A stretch of DNA of 64,000 bases from Cellulomonas cellasea (GCF_006538745.1 NZ_BJLR01000013.1:186001-250000); one strand, 5' to 3'; counted from the stretch's first letter, positions 50,200 to 59,096 are shown. Notes: a model not told the origin generated them from the letters alone. Translations and numbers: made by a program.

Positions 50200-50952
50200 A
50201 TGCAGCGGTTCGAGGGCAGGGTCGCCCTGGTCACCGGCGCGAGCCGGGGGATCGGGTTCGCGATCGCCGAGCGGCTCGTCGCCGAGGGGGCGTCGGTCGT
50301 GCTGACCGGCCGCAAGCAGGAGTCGCTCGACGAGGCCGTCGCCGCGCTCGGGGCCGACCGGGCGCTCGGCGTCGCGGGCAAGGCCGACGACCCGGAGCAC
50401 CGCGCCGCCACGATCGCCGCGACGGTCGAGCGGTTCGGCCGGATCGACCACCTCGTCAACAACGCCGGCATCAACCCGGTCTACGGCCCGGCGCTCGAGA
50501 TCGAGCCGGCCGCGATCCACAAGATCCTCGCCGTCAACGTCGTCGCGGCCCTCGAGTGGACGCGCGACGCCGTCGCCGCCGGGCTGGGGTCGGGCGAGGG
50601 CGCGTCGGTGCTCAGCACCGCGTCGGTCGCCGGGCTCTCCGCGAGCCCCGGCATCGCGTTCTACGGGGTCTCGAAGGCCGCGCTCATGAACCTCACCGCG
50701 CAGCTCGCCGTCGAGCTCGCGCCCCGGGTCCGCGTCAACGCCGTGGCCCCGGCCGTCGTCCGCACCAAGCTCGGCGCCGCGCTCTACGAGGGCCGGGAGG
50801 CCGAGGTCGCCGCGCGCTACCCGCTCGGGCGGCTCGGCGATCCCGTCGACGTCGCCGGTCCCGCCGCGTTCCTGCTGTCCGGCGACGCCGCCTGGGTGAC
50901 GGGGCAGACGCTCGTGGTCGACGGGGGCGCCTCCGTGGCGCCGATGGGGTGA
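50200..50952 (+). CDS. SDR family oxidoreductase (FabG-like)
   Basis: A 250-residue classical SDR. It has the cofactor motif TGASRGIG, NNAG (VNNAGINPVYG), catalytic Ser in STASVAGLSASPG, and YGVSK with Tyr and Lys. The C-terminal VTGQTLVVDGGASV is typical of the FabG-like group. A GGGAAGGG ribosome site precedes ATG 50200. It is the first gene after the TetR-type palindrome and is followed 10 bases later by the regulator. It probably oxidises or reduces a hydroxyacyl or alcohol intermediate of the pathway fed by the Liv importer. Confidence 0.92.
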   Translation: MQRFEGRVALVTGASRGIGFAIAERLVAEGASVVLTGRKQESLDEAVAALGADRALGVAGKADDPEHRAATIAATVERFGRIDHLVNNAGINPVYGPALEIEPAAIHKILAVNVVAALEWTRDAVAAGLGSGEGASVLSTASVAGLSASPGIAFYGVSKAALMNLTAQLAVELAPRVRVNAVAPAVVRTKLGAALYEGREAEVAARYPLGRLGDPVDVAGPAAFLLSGDAAWVTGQTLVVDGGASVAPMG

Positions 50953-50962
50953 GGATGTCGGC

Positions 50963-51592
50963 ATGAAGCAGACGAGCGTCGTGGACGACGTGACCCGGGC
51001 GGCGGTCGAGCTCTTCGCGTCCCAGGGGTACGCCAACACCTCCGTGCAGCAGGTCGTCGAGGCCGCGGGCGTCACCAAGGGCGCGCTGTACCACTACTTC
51101 CAGTCGAAGGACGACCTGCTCTTCGGCATCTACGAGCGGCTGCTGTCGCTGCAGACCGAGCGGCTGACCGCGATCGTCGCGCGCGGGGAGCCGACGGCCG
51201 AGACGCTGCGCGCCGTGTGCGTCGACGTGATCGAGACCTCCGTCGACTTCCTGCTCGAGGGCACCGTGTTCTTCCGCAGCGCGCACATGCTCTCCGCGCC
51301 GCGGCAGCAGGAGGTCACCCGGCGCCGCCGGGCGTACCACGACACGTTCGCGGGCATCGTCGAGCGCGGTCAGGCCGAGGGGCTCTACCGCACCGACATC
51401 CCCGTCGCGGTGCTCGTGGCGCACTTCTTCTCCGACGTGCACTACCTGTCGCACTGGTACAAGCCCGAGGGTCCGGAGGACAAGACCGTGCTCGCTCACC
51501 AGCTCACCGACCTGTTCCTGGTGTCGATCGCGGCGTCGTCCGCGTCGGCGCTCGCGTCCGCCGCAGGGTCGACCGCCTCGGCCGAGGGCTGA
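50963..51592 (+). CDS. TetR family regulator of the SDR/Liv regulon
   Basis: A 209-residue regulator. The N-terminal HTH is clear: AAVELFASQGYANTSVQQVVEAAGVTKGALYHYFQSKDDLL (family style). The C-terminal domain (60-195) has long helices and YLSHWYKPEGPEDK, as seen in KstR2-like acyl-CoA-responsive members. It lies in the middle of the SDR-TetR-MDR-SDR operon, 10 bases after the first SDR and 5 before the MDR. Operators of the same sequence flank this operon and the Liv importer, so it is the obvious repressor of both. Confidence 0.93.
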   Translation: MKQTSVVDDVTRAAVELFASQGYANTSVQQVVEAAGVTKGALYHYFQSKDDLLFGIYERLLSLQTERLTAIVARGEPTAETLRAVCVDVIETSVDFLLEGTVFFRSAHMLSAPRQQEVTRRRRAYHDTFAGIVERGQAEGLYRTDIPVAVLVAHFFSDVHYLSHWYKPEGPEDKTVLAHQLTDLFLVSIAASSASALASAAGSTASAEG

Positions 51593-51597
51593 CCGGC

Positions 51598-52578
51598 GTG
51601 CGCGCCTGGCACGTGACGGCCCACGGCGAGCCGGCCGACGTCCTGCGGCTCGTCGACCTGCCCGACCCGGTGCCCGGCGACGGGCAGGTGCTCGTGCGGG
51701 TGCGCGCGGTCGCGGTCAACTTCCCCGACGTGCTCCTCGCCCGCGGGGAGTACCAGGTGCGCCCGCCGCTGCCGTTCGTGCCGGGCATCGAGCTGTGCGG
51801 CGAGGTGCTCGCGGTCGGCGCGGGGGTCACGCACGTCGCCGTCGGGCAGCGCGTGACCGGCTCGCGCATCGGGGTGCTCGCGGAGCTCGCGGTGCTCGAC
51901 GCGACCGAGGTCTTCCCGGCGCCGGACGCGCTCGACGACGCCCAGGCCGCCGCGTTCACCATCGCCTACCAGACCGGCTGGTTCGGGCTGCACCGCCGGG
52001 CCGGGCTGCGGTCCGGCGAGACGCTGCTCGTGCACGCCGCCGCGGGCGGGGTCGGCACCGCCGCGGTCCAGCTCGGGGCGGCGGCCGGGGCGCGCGTGAT
52101 CGGCGTGGTCGGCAGCGCAGCCAAGGCCGACGCGGCGCGCGCGGCCGGCGCCGACGTCGTCGTGGACCGGTCCACGCAGGACGTCGCCGAGGTGGTCCGC
52201 GCCGAGACCGGGGGAGCGGGAGCCGACGTGGTCTACGACCCGGTCGGCGGGGACGCGTTCGCGGCGTCGACCCGGTGCGTCGCGTTCGAGGGGCGGATCG
52301 TCGTCGTCGGCTTCGCGGGCGGGTCGATCCAGGACGTCCGCGCGGGGCACCTGCTCGTGAAGAACTACACCGTGCACGGCCTGCACTGGGGGCTGTACGC
52401 ACGCGTCCGGCCCGAGCTCGTGGCCGCCGCGCACGAGGAGCTGACGGCGCTCGCGGCCCGTGGAGCGGTGTCGCCGCAGGTCAGCGACGTGGTGCCGTTC
52501 GAGTCGGCCGACGAGGCGGTGTCCCGGCTCGCCGGCGGGGGCACGACGGGCCGGCTCGTGGTCCGCGTCGGGGACTGA
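51598..52578 (+). CDS. NADPH:quinone oxidoreductase-like MDR protein
   Basis: A 326-residue zinc-free medium-chain reductase. The N-terminal GroES-like fold (VNFPDVLLARGEYQVRPPLPFVPGIELCGEV, family style) is followed by the Rossmann motif AAAGGVGTAAVQLGAAAGARVIG and DVVYDPVGGDAF. No catalytic or structural zinc Cys set is present, as in QOR and enoyl reductases. GTG 51598 lies 5 bases after the TetR stop. In catabolic clusters this family reduces enoyl-CoA or quinones. The exact substrate is unknown. Confidence 0.92.
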   Translation: MRAWHVTAHGEPADVLRLVDLPDPVPGDGQVLVRVRAVAVNFPDVLLARGEYQVRPPLPFVPGIELCGEVLAVGAGVTHVAVGQRVTGSRIGVLAELAVLDATEVFPAPDALDDAQAAAFTIAYQTGWFGLHRRAGLRSGETLLVHAAAGGVGTAAVQLGAAAGARVIGVVGSAAKADAARAAGADVVVDRSTQDVAEVVRAETGGAGADVVYDPVGGDAFAASTRCVAFEGRIVVVGFAGGSIQDVRAGHLLVKNYTVHGLHWGLYARVRPELVAAAHEELTALAARGAVSPQVSDVVPFESADEAVSRLAGGGTTGRLVVRVGD

Positions 52579-52608
52579 CCGACCACCACGGACCGCGAGG
52601 AGACGACG

Positions 52609-53340
52609 ATGACCGAGCTCGACGGACGGGTGGCCCTCGTCTCCGGCGGGGCGCGCGGCCTCGGCGCCGCGTACGTGCGCGCGCTGCACGAGCGCGGGGC
52701 GACGGTCGTCGTCGGCGACCTGCTCGACGACGAGGGCACGGCGCTCGCGGACGAGCTCGGGGAGCGCGTGCGGTTCGTGCACCTCGACGTCACGTCCGAG
52801 GAGGACTGGGCCGCCGCGGTCGAGGTCGCCGTCGGCCTCGGCGGGGTCGACGTCCTGGTCAACAACGCCGGCATCGCCAACGCCGGGCGGATCGAGCGGT
52901 ACGGGCGCGAGAAGTGGGACGCGGTCATCGCGGTCAACCTCACGGGCACCTACCTCGGCGTACGCGCGGTCGTGCCCGTCATGAAGGCGGCCGGGAGGGG
53001 CTCGATCGTCAACATCTCTTCGGTCGAGGGGATGCGCGGCGACGCGGGCCTGCACGGCTACGTGGCGTCGAAGTTCGGCGTGCGGGGGCTGACCAAGTCG
53101 CTCGCGGTCGAGCTCGGCGCGGACGGCATCCGGGTCAACTCGGTGCACCCCGGCTTCGTGCTGACCCCGATGACCGAGCGGCTCGACGTGACGCTCCAGC
53201 GCATCCCGCTCGGGCGGCCCGCGGTGCCCGCCGACCTGGTCGGTGCCGTGCTGTTCCTCGCGGGCGACGCGTCCGCGTACGTGACGGGCACGGAGCTCGT
53301 GGTCGACGGCGGGATGATCGCGGGCGTCCCGCACGCCTGA
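52609..53340 (+). CDS. SDR family oxidoreductase (hydroxysteroid-dehydrogenase-like)
   Basis: A 243-residue SDR with SGGARGLG, NNAGIANAG, the Ser motif NISSVEGMRGDAGLHG and YVASKFGVRGLTKSLAVELG. The EGMRG and HGY-x-ASKF surroundings match the 3-alpha/20-beta-hydroxysteroid dehydrogenase subgroup, which suggests a bulky hydrophobic substrate. GAGGAGACGACG precedes ATG. It ends the TetR-containing operon. A GC-rich, repetitive, non-coding stretch of about 140 bases follows. Confidence 0.92.
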   Translation: MTELDGRVALVSGGARGLGAAYVRALHERGATVVVGDLLDDEGTALADELGERVRFVHLDVTSEEDWAAAVEVAVGLGGVDVLVNNAGIANAGRIERYGREKWDAVIAVNLTGTYLGVRAVVPVMKAAGRGSIVNISSVEGMRGDAGLHGYVASKFGVRGLTKSLAVELGADGIRVNSVHPGFVLTPMTERLDVTLQRIPLGRPAVPADLVGAVLFLAGDASAYVTGTELVVDGGMIAGVPHA

Positions 53341-53484
53341 ACCGACCCGGCCGGCCCCGCTCGGCCGACGGTTCGAAGGTAGTCGGCCCGGCTTGGCCGA
53401 CAGTCCGCACGGAGTCCGCCCGGCTGGCCCGCCCCGATCCGGGCGGCCCGGCCCGGCCCGGTCCGCCGGTCCGCCCCGGCCCGC

Positions 53485-53967
53485 TCACCCCGGGGGTGCC
53501 GCCCCGTCCACCTCGACCTGGACGTCGAGGGCGCCGTCCGGCAGCCGGTACCAGCGGAACCCGACCCGGTGCTCGGCGCCCCGGTCGTCGACCGCGAGCG
53601 CGGACAGGCAGGGGTGCGCGTGCGGCGGCGGGACGTCGTTGGCGCAGCCCCGGAACGGGCCCGTGACGCGGAGTCCCTCGGTGCGCTCGACCCACGTCAC
53701 GACGGCGGAGCTCGCGTCGGCGGCGGCGGCCTGCGCCCGGCGCTGCGACCAGGCGAGCGACGCGGCGAGCGCGACCGCGGCGACGGCGGTCCCGGCGACG
53801 AGGGCCCGGCCGAGCGCCCCACGCCGGCCTCCCGCACGAGCGAGCCGCAGCGCGGGCACGACGAGCGCCACGGCGACGAGCAGCGTGCCGGCGACGAGCA
53901 CCCACCTCGCCGGTGACAGGGCGGCGAGCATCGCGTCGAGGTGTGGTGCGAGCTCGCGGCGGTCCAT
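53485..53967 (-). CDS. Hypothetical two-helix membrane protein
   Basis: A 160-residue protein with two membrane segments (about 20-45 and 52-76) and a soluble C-terminal domain holding two Cys (GCANDVPPPHAHPC) and a final beta-rich stretch (DVQVEVDGAAPPG). AGGAG lies 8 bases before ATG 53967. It is divergent from the Liv operon. No family is recognised. The Cys pair could form a disulfide outside the membrane. Confidence 0.65.
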   Translation of the reverse strand: MDRRELAPHLDAMLAALSPARWVLVAGTLLVAVALVVPALRLARAGGRRGALGRALVAGTAVAAVALAASLAWSQRRAQAAAADASSAVVTWVERTEGLRVTGPFRGCANDVPPPHAHPCLSALAVDDRGAEHRVGFRWYRLPDGALDVQVEVDGAAPPG

Positions 53968-54041
53968 CTCGGCTCCTGTCGTCGGCGCGAGCGTACCGAC
54001 GCGCGGGCCGGTCGCGTCACGGTTCGGAAACGGTCCATCGG

Positions 54042-54065
54042 GGACATACCGTCTAGTCGGTTTCC
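54042..54065. promoter_or_regulatory. Second TetR operator copy upstream of the Liv operon
   Basis: GGACATACCGTCTAGTCGGT repeats the core of the operator at 50143 with one change in 20 bases. Its ACCGTCTAGTCGGT centre is symmetric at 12 of 14 positions. A -10-like TACAGT lies at 54070-54075, so a bound repressor would occlude the -35 region. Confidence 0.75.
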
Positions 54066-54103
54066 GTTGTACAGTCGGGCCACGCCGACACGACGGAGTG
54101 CCG

Positions 54104-54976
54104 ATGCCCGGACAGGAGACGCCCGCCCACGCGGGTGCGATGCGACTGCAGGTGCGCGGCCTCACCGTGCGCTTCGGCGGGCTCGCCGCCCTCACCGACG
54201 TGGACCTCGACGTCGCGGACGGCCAGGTCGTCGGGCTCATCGGGCCCAACGGCGCGGGCAAGACGACGGTGTTCAACGCGGTCTGCGGGCTCGTCCGGCC
54301 CACCGCGGGGACCGTCACGGTCGCGGGCCGCCCCGCGCCGCGCACCCCGTCCGGCCTCGCGCCCGCGGGGGTCGCCCGGACGCTCCAGGGGCTCGGGCTG
54401 TTCCCCGGCCTGACCGTGCTCGAGAACGTCGAGGTCGGGGCGCTCGCGACCCGCGGCGGGGCGCACGCGCACGGCCCCGACGGTCCGGCCCGCGCCCCCC
54501 GGTCCGGCGCCGCCCGCACCGCCGACCCGGGCGACGCCCGCACCGCCGACCAGCGCGACGCCCGCACCCCCGACCGACGCGACGACACCGCCGGCCGCGC
54601 CCTGCGCGCCCTCGCCGACCTCGACCTCGCCGACCGCGCCGCGCTCCCCGTCGGCGCCCTGCCCTACCCCGAGCAGAAGCGGGTCGCGCTCGCCCGCGCC
54701 CTCGTCGCCGAGCCCCGCCTGCTGCTGCTCGACGAGCCCGCGGGCGGCCTGGGTGCAGCCGACATCGCCGAGCTCGACGCGACCGTCCGCCGGGTCGCCG
54801 CCACGGGCTGCGCGGTCCTGCTCGTCGAGCACCACGTCGACTTCGTCATGGAGCTGTGCGACCGGGTGGTCGTGCTCGACTTCGGGCGGGTCATCGCCGA
54901 CGGGCGCCCCGACGCCGTCCGGCGCGACCCGGCCGTCACGGCGGCGTACCTCGGGATCGAGGTGACGGCCCGGTGA
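54104..54976 (+). CDS. livG: Branched-chain-type ABC importer ATPase, LivG-like
   Basis: A 290-residue ATPase. Walker A is GPNGAGKTT. The signature position reads ALPYPEQKRVALARAL instead of LSGGQ, as in many LivG proteins. Walker B is LLLLDEPAGGL. Between the A domain and the signature it carries an unusual 24-residue insertion of three 8-residue repeats (ARTADPGD type, residues 137-160). GGAG lies before ATG 54104. The next ATPase overlaps it by 4 bases. It energises uptake by the importer encoded downstream. Confidence 0.9.
   Translation: MPGQETPAHAGAMRLQVRGLTVRFGGLAALTDVDLDVADGQVVGLIGPNGAGKTTVFNAVCGLVRPTAGTVTVAGRPAPRTPSGLAPAGVARTLQGLGLFPGLTVLENVEVGALATRGGAHAHGPDGPARAPRSGAARTADPGDARTADQRDARTPDRRDDTAGRALRALADLDLADRAALPVGALPYPEQKRVALARALVAEPRLLLLDEPAGGLGAADIAELDATVRRVAATGCAVLLVEHHVDFVMELCDRVVVLDFGRVIADGRPDAVRRDPAVTAAYLGIEVTAR
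54512..54583 (+). repeat. Three 24-bp tandem repeats inside livG
   Basis: Units starting at 54512, 54536 and 54560 (GCCCGCACC start) encode ARTADPGD, ARTADQRD and ARTPDRRD. They lie in a surface region of the ATPase and look like a recent in-frame expansion. Confidence 0.75.
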
Positions 54977-55689
54977 CCGCGGCGCTGGCCCTGCGCGGGC
55001 TCGTCGTCGGGCACGGCGGGGCGCCCGTGCTGCACGGGGTCTCGTTCGAGGTCGACGAGGGCTCGGTCGTCGCGCTCGTCGGCGGGAACGGCGCGGGCAA
55101 GACGACGCTGCTGCGGACCGTGTCGGGGCTGCTCACGCCGACCGCGGGGACCGTGCACCTGCACGGGCGCGACCTCGCCCGCGTCGGCGTCGAGGACCGC
55201 GTGCGTGCCGGGCTGGCTCAGGTGCCGGAGGGGCGCGGCGTCATCACCGAGCTCACCATCGAGGAGAACCTGCGCCTCGGCGGGCTGTGGCGGGGCGACC
55301 CCGCGGACCTGCGCGCGGCGCTCGCCGAGATGGAGGAGCTGTTCGAGCCGCTCGCCCGGCGCCGCACGAGCCTCGGCCACCAGCTCTCGGGCGGCGAGCG
55401 GCAGATGCTCGCGATCGCCCGCGCGCTCGTCGCCCGCCCGCGGGTGCTGCTGCTCGACGAGCCGTCGCTCGGGCTCGCCCCGCTCGTCGTCGCGCAGATC
55501 ATGCGGGTCCTGCGCGAGCTGTGCGACCGCACCGGCCTCACCGTGCTGCTCGCCGAGCAGAACGTCGCGGGCGCGCTGTCCGTCGCCGACCGCGGCGTCG
55601 TCCTCGGGCTCGGCGAGGTCGTCGCGGACCGCCCAGCGGCCGCGCTCGCGCAGGACGAGACCCTCCGACACGCCTACCTGGGGTTCTGA
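54973..55689 (+). CDS. livF: Branched-chain-type ABC importer ATPase, LivF-like
   Basis: A 238-residue ATPase: Walker A GGNGAGKTT, the LivF-typical VPEGRGVITELTIEENL, signature LSGGERQMLAIARAL and Walker B VLLLDEPSLGLAP. GTG 54973 overlaps the livG stop by 4 bases and its stop overlaps the next ATG (TGATG). It is the second ATPase of the heteromeric importer. Confidence 0.95.
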   Translation: MTAALALRGLVVGHGGAPVLHGVSFEVDEGSVVALVGGNGAGKTTLLRTVSGLLTPTAGTVHLHGRDLARVGVEDRVRAGLAQVPEGRGVITELTIEENLRLGGLWRGDPADLRAALAEMEELFEPLARRRTSLGHQLSGGERQMLAIARALVARPRVLLLDEPSLGLAPLVVAQIMRVLRELCDRTGLTVLLAEQNVAGALSVADRGVVLGLGEVVADRPAAALAQDETLRHAYLGF

Positions 55690-56567
55690 TGGACCGGCTC
55701 GTGTTCCTGCTCGGCACCGGCGTCGCCCGCGGCACGGTGCTCGCGCTGTTCGCGCTCTCGCTCGTGCTGATCTGGCGCGCCACACGGATCGTCAACTTCG
55801 CCGCGGGCGCGATGGCGGTCGTCGGCGTCTACGTCGGCGTCGCCGTCACCGGGGCCACCGGGAGCTGGTGGTGGGGGCTCGTCGCGACCGTCGTCGCCGG
55901 CGGGCTGCTCGGGTTCGTCGTCGAGCGCGGGGTGCTGCGGTTCGCGTCGGCGCGCTCGCCGCTCTCGGGCGTGATCCTCGCGATCGGGCTCGTAGTGGTG
56001 CTGCAGTCGCTGCTCGGCATCGTGTTCGGGCAGGAGCACGAGCCCGTGCAGCCGCCGTTCAGCGACCGCCCGCTGCAGGTCGGCGGCGTGCCGCTGCTCT
56101 CGCCCTACGACCTGTTCGTCGTGGTCGTCGCGCTCGGGCTGCTCGGGGCGCTGCGGCTGCTGTTCGTGAAGACGTCGCTCGGGCTGCAGCTGCGCGCGGC
56201 GGCGTTCGAGCCCGAGGTGTCCCGGCTGCTCGGCGTGCGGGTCGCGCGGATGCGGACCGTCGGCTGGGTGCTCGCCGCGTCGGCCGCGTCGCTCGCCGCG
56301 CTGCTGGCCGTGCCGAACGAGCTCGGCCTCAACCCGCACGCGGCGGACATGCTGTTCGTCTCGGCGTTCACCGTCGCCGTCGTCGGCGGGCTCGACTCGC
56401 CGGGCGGCGCGCTGCTCGGCGGGCTCACGGTCGGGGTCGTGACGAGCGTCGTGACCGGGTACCTCGGGGCGACGCTCGCGCCGGTCGCGGTGCTCGGGCT
56501 GCTCGCGGCTGTCCTGCTGCTGCGACCGTCGGGGCTGTTCGCCCAGGCCGAGGCGAGGCGCGCGTGA
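55689..56567 (+). CDS. livH: Branched-chain-type ABC importer permease, LivH-like
   Basis: A 292-residue membrane protein with eight or so hydrophobic segments. It shows the LivH landmarks WRATRIVNFAAGAMAVVG near the N terminus, KTSLGLQLRAAAFEPEVSRLLGV in the ATPase-facing loop, and VVGGLDSPGGALLGGLTVGV. It overlaps livF at TGATG. With livM it forms the channel. Confidence 0.94.
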   Translation: MDRLVFLLGTGVARGTVLALFALSLVLIWRATRIVNFAAGAMAVVGVYVGVAVTGATGSWWWGLVATVVAGGLLGFVVERGVLRFASARSPLSGVILAIGLVVVLQSLLGIVFGQEHEPVQPPFSDRPLQVGGVPLLSPYDLFVVVVALGLLGALRLLFVKTSLGLQLRAAAFEPEVSRLLGVRVARMRTVGWVLAASAASLAALLAVPNELGLNPHAADMLFVSAFTVAVVGGLDSPGGALLGGLTVGVVTSVVTGYLGATLAPVAVLGLLAAVLLLRPSGLFAQAEARRA

Positions 56568-57736
56568 ACGCCCGCCGGACGCTGCTGCTCGCCGCGGGCG
56601 GGCTCGTGCTCGCGATCGGGGCGACGTTCCTGCTCGACCCGTTCCGCAACTACCAGCTGGCCCTCGTCGCCGCGTACCTGTGCGCGACCGCCGGGCTCAC
56701 GGTCCTCGTCGGGCTCAGCGGGCAGCTCTCGCTCGGGCACGCCGCGCTCATGGCCGCGGGCGGCTACGGGTACGCGCTGACCGTGAACGCGCTGACCGGC
56801 GCGGGGGTCGACGGCGTCGGCCGCTTCCTCGGCGGGATCGTCGGGGCCGTCGTGGTGTCCGGCGTCGTCGGGCTGCTGCTCGGGCTCGCAGGGGCGCGGC
56901 TGCACGGCCCGTACCTCGCCGGGCTCACGCTCACGCTCGTCGTCGCCGTGCCCGCGGTCGCGGCGAGCGTGCCCGCGCTGCAGGGGGACCGCGGCGTGCG
57001 GACCGCGTTCGACGGCGTGCCCGCCCCGCTCCGCAGCCTGATCGCGCTCGAGCAGTGGCAGGCGTGGGTCGCGCTCGCCGTCGCGGCGGTCGCCGTCACC
57101 GGGCTCGTGCTGCTGCGCGACGGCCGCGCCGGGCTGCGGATGCGCGCGGTGCGGGACGACGAGGTCGCCGCGGCGCTCGCCGGGATCGCGCCGGCGCGGG
57201 TCAAGGTGCTCGCGTTCGTGGCGAGCGCCGTGACGGCCGGGCTCGGCGGCTCGGTGCTCGTGTTCGTCACGCAGTCGGTCTCGCCCGGGGCGTTCCCGCT
57301 CGGGCTGTCGCTGCTGCTGCTCGTCGCGGTCGTCGTCGGCGGCCTCGGGAGCCTGCTCGGCGCCGCGCTCGGTGCGGTGCTCGTGGTGCTCCTGCCCTGG
57401 CTCGTCGGGACCGTGACCGACGCCCTCCCGCTGCCCGACGCCGTCGTCCAGCGGCTCGACGGGACGCTCGCGTCGCTCGTGTTCGGGGTGCTGCTCATCG
57501 CGCTCGTCGCGGGCGCACCCGGCGGGCTCGCCGGCGCGCTCACGGCCGCCCGTGCCCGGCGCCGGGCCCGTCGCGCCGCCGGTGGCGCCGGTGGCCGCCG
57601 TCGTACCCGTCCCTCCCGAGGGGGTGCGGCCGCCGCACCCCCGACCGGCGACCCGTCCGCCCCCGCCCGCCCGGCGACCCCGACCCCCACCCCCAGCACC
57701 CCCAGAGAACCCGTCCGCACACCGACCGAGGGATGA
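56564..57736 (+). CDS. livM: Branched-chain-type ABC importer permease, LivM-like
   Basis: A 390-residue membrane protein: about nine hydrophobic segments with GLSGQLSLGHAALMAAGGYGYAL, RLHGPYLAGLTLTL, the loop RAVRDDEVAAALAGI and VVGGLGSLLGAALGAVL. The last 65 residues are a long Arg-, then Pro/Thr-rich tail (RRRTRPSRGG, PATPTPTPSTPREP) not needed for the fold and probably cytoplasmic. GTG 56564 overlaps livH by 4 bases. Confidence 0.93.
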   Translation: MNARRTLLLAAGGLVLAIGATFLLDPFRNYQLALVAAYLCATAGLTVLVGLSGQLSLGHAALMAAGGYGYALTVNALTGAGVDGVGRFLGGIVGAVVVSGVVGLLLGLAGARLHGPYLAGLTLTLVVAVPAVAASVPALQGDRGVRTAFDGVPAPLRSLIALEQWQAWVALAVAAVAVTGLVLLRDGRAGLRMRAVRDDEVAAALAGIAPARVKVLAFVASAVTAGLGGSVLVFVTQSVSPGAFPLGLSLLLLVAVVVGGLGSLLGAALGAVLVVLLPWLVGTVTDALPLPDAVVQRLDGTLASLVFGVLLIALVAGAPGGLAGALTAARARRRARRAAGGAGGRRRTRPSRGGAAAAPPTGDPSAPARPATPTPTPSTPREPVRTPTEG

Positions 57737-57741
57737 CGACG

Positions 57742-59040
57742 ATGTCGCAGCTCCGCACCCGCACGCGCCCCGCGCGCACGCACCTGGCCCGCACACACGT
57801 GGCCCGCACCGCCGGCACCCTTGCGCTCGTCGCGGTCGTGTCGCTCACGGCGTGCAGCACGCCCGCCGCCTCGCCCGGCGTCGCCGGGGAGACCGTCACG
57901 ATCGGCACGCACACGCCGCTGACCGGCCCGGCCGCCGCCGGCTACGCGTCGATCTCCGCGGCCGCCTCCGCGTACTTCGACTACCTCAACGACCAGGGCG
58001 GCATCCACGGCCGCACGATCGAGTACGTCGTCAAGGACGACGCCTACAACCCGGCGACCACCCAGACCGTCGTCCGGGAGCTCGTGCAGGAGGACGGGGT
58101 GCTCGCGCTCGTCAACGGCCTCGGCACGCCCACGCACGGCTCGGTCGTCGACTACCTCAACGAGAACGGCGTGCCGGACCTGTTCGTCGCGTCGGGCAGC
58201 CCGGCGTGGGACGACCCCGAGGCGTACCCGTGGACGTTCGCGTTCAACGCCGACTACGTCACCGAGGCCAAGGTCCTCGCCCACCACGCGCAGGAGACCT
58301 ACGACGACGCGGTGTTCTGCGTGCTCGGGCAGGACGACGACTTCGGCACCGACTTCACCACGGGCCTGACGACCGTCCTCGGGGAGCTCGCGAGCACGCA
58401 GACCTACTCGGTCTCGAACCAGGACGTCACCGCGCAGGTCGGCGCGATGCAGGCCGCGGGCTGCACCGTGAACTTCCTCGCGACCGTCAACGGCTTCACC
58501 GCGCTCGCGCTCGGGACCGCCGCGAAGATGGGCTACCGCGCGCAGTGGCTCTCGTCGTCCTCGGGCGGCGACTACCCGACGCTCCTCGGCTACCTCGGCG
58601 AGGACGTCGGCCCGGCCCTGCTGCAGGGCTTCGTCAGCACGAACTACCTGCCGTTCAGCGCCGACGACCCGTGGGTCGAGCTGTTCCGCCGCGTCAACGA
58701 CGAGTACAACGACGGCGCGCCGTTCACGGGCAACACGGTCTACGGGATGTCCGTGGCCTACACGTTCGCGGAGGCGCTGGCCCGGGCCGGCGAGGACCCC
58801 ACGCGCGAGAGCCTCGTCGAGGCGCTCGAGTCCGGGGACGTCGTCGGCAACGGGATCCTGCCCCTGCAGTTCTCGGCCGACAGCCACAAGGCGTTCGGGG
58901 GCGTCGGGATCACCATGGTCGACGGCGGGATGCAGGACTACGTCGGCAGCGCCTGGACGACCGACACCGGCGACGGCCCGGTCGTCGCGCACGACGGCGA
59001 GCCGGTGCCGCTCGAGGACGAGGGCGTCCCGCAGCCCTGA
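57742..59040 (+). CDS. Branched-chain-type solute-binding lipoprotein, LivJ/K-like
   Basis: A 432-residue lipoprotein. A basic leader with ARTH repeats and a hydrophobic stretch ends in the lipobox LTAC-S (Cys near 38). The periplasmic-binding fold I begins VTIGTHTPLTGPAAAGYASISAAASAYFDYLNDQGGIHGRTIEYVVKDDAYNP (family style). GAGGGA lies 8 bases before ATG 57742; ATG 57733 in frame is an alternative. It is the last gene of the importer operon and is followed by a strong terminator. In Liv-type systems the ligand can be an amino acid, an aromatic acid or a urea-like compound. The SDR/MDR neighbours favour an aromatic or aliphatic acid (inference). Confidence 0.92.
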   Translation: MSQLRTRTRPARTHLARTHVARTAGTLALVAVVSLTACSTPAASPGVAGETVTIGTHTPLTGPAAAGYASISAAASAYFDYLNDQGGIHGRTIEYVVKDDAYNPATTQTVVRELVQEDGVLALVNGLGTPTHGSVVDYLNENGVPDLFVASGSPAWDDPEAYPWTFAFNADYVTEAKVLAHHAQETYDDAVFCVLGQDDDFGTDFTTGLTTVLGELASTQTYSVSNQDVTAQVGAMQAAGCTVNFLATVNGFTALALGTAAKMGYRAQWLSSSSGGDYPTLLGYLGEDVGPALLQGFVSTNYLPFSADDPWVELFRRVNDEYNDGAPFTGNTVYGMSVAYTFAEALARAGEDPTRESLVEALESGDVVGNGILPLQFSADSHKAFGGVGITMVDGGMQDYVGSAWTTDTGDGPVVAHDGEPVPLEDEGVPQP

Positions 59041-59096
59041 CCCGGCGCGGGGTGCCCGGGAGCGCGCCGAGCGCCCCGAGCCGACCGGCGGGCGGG

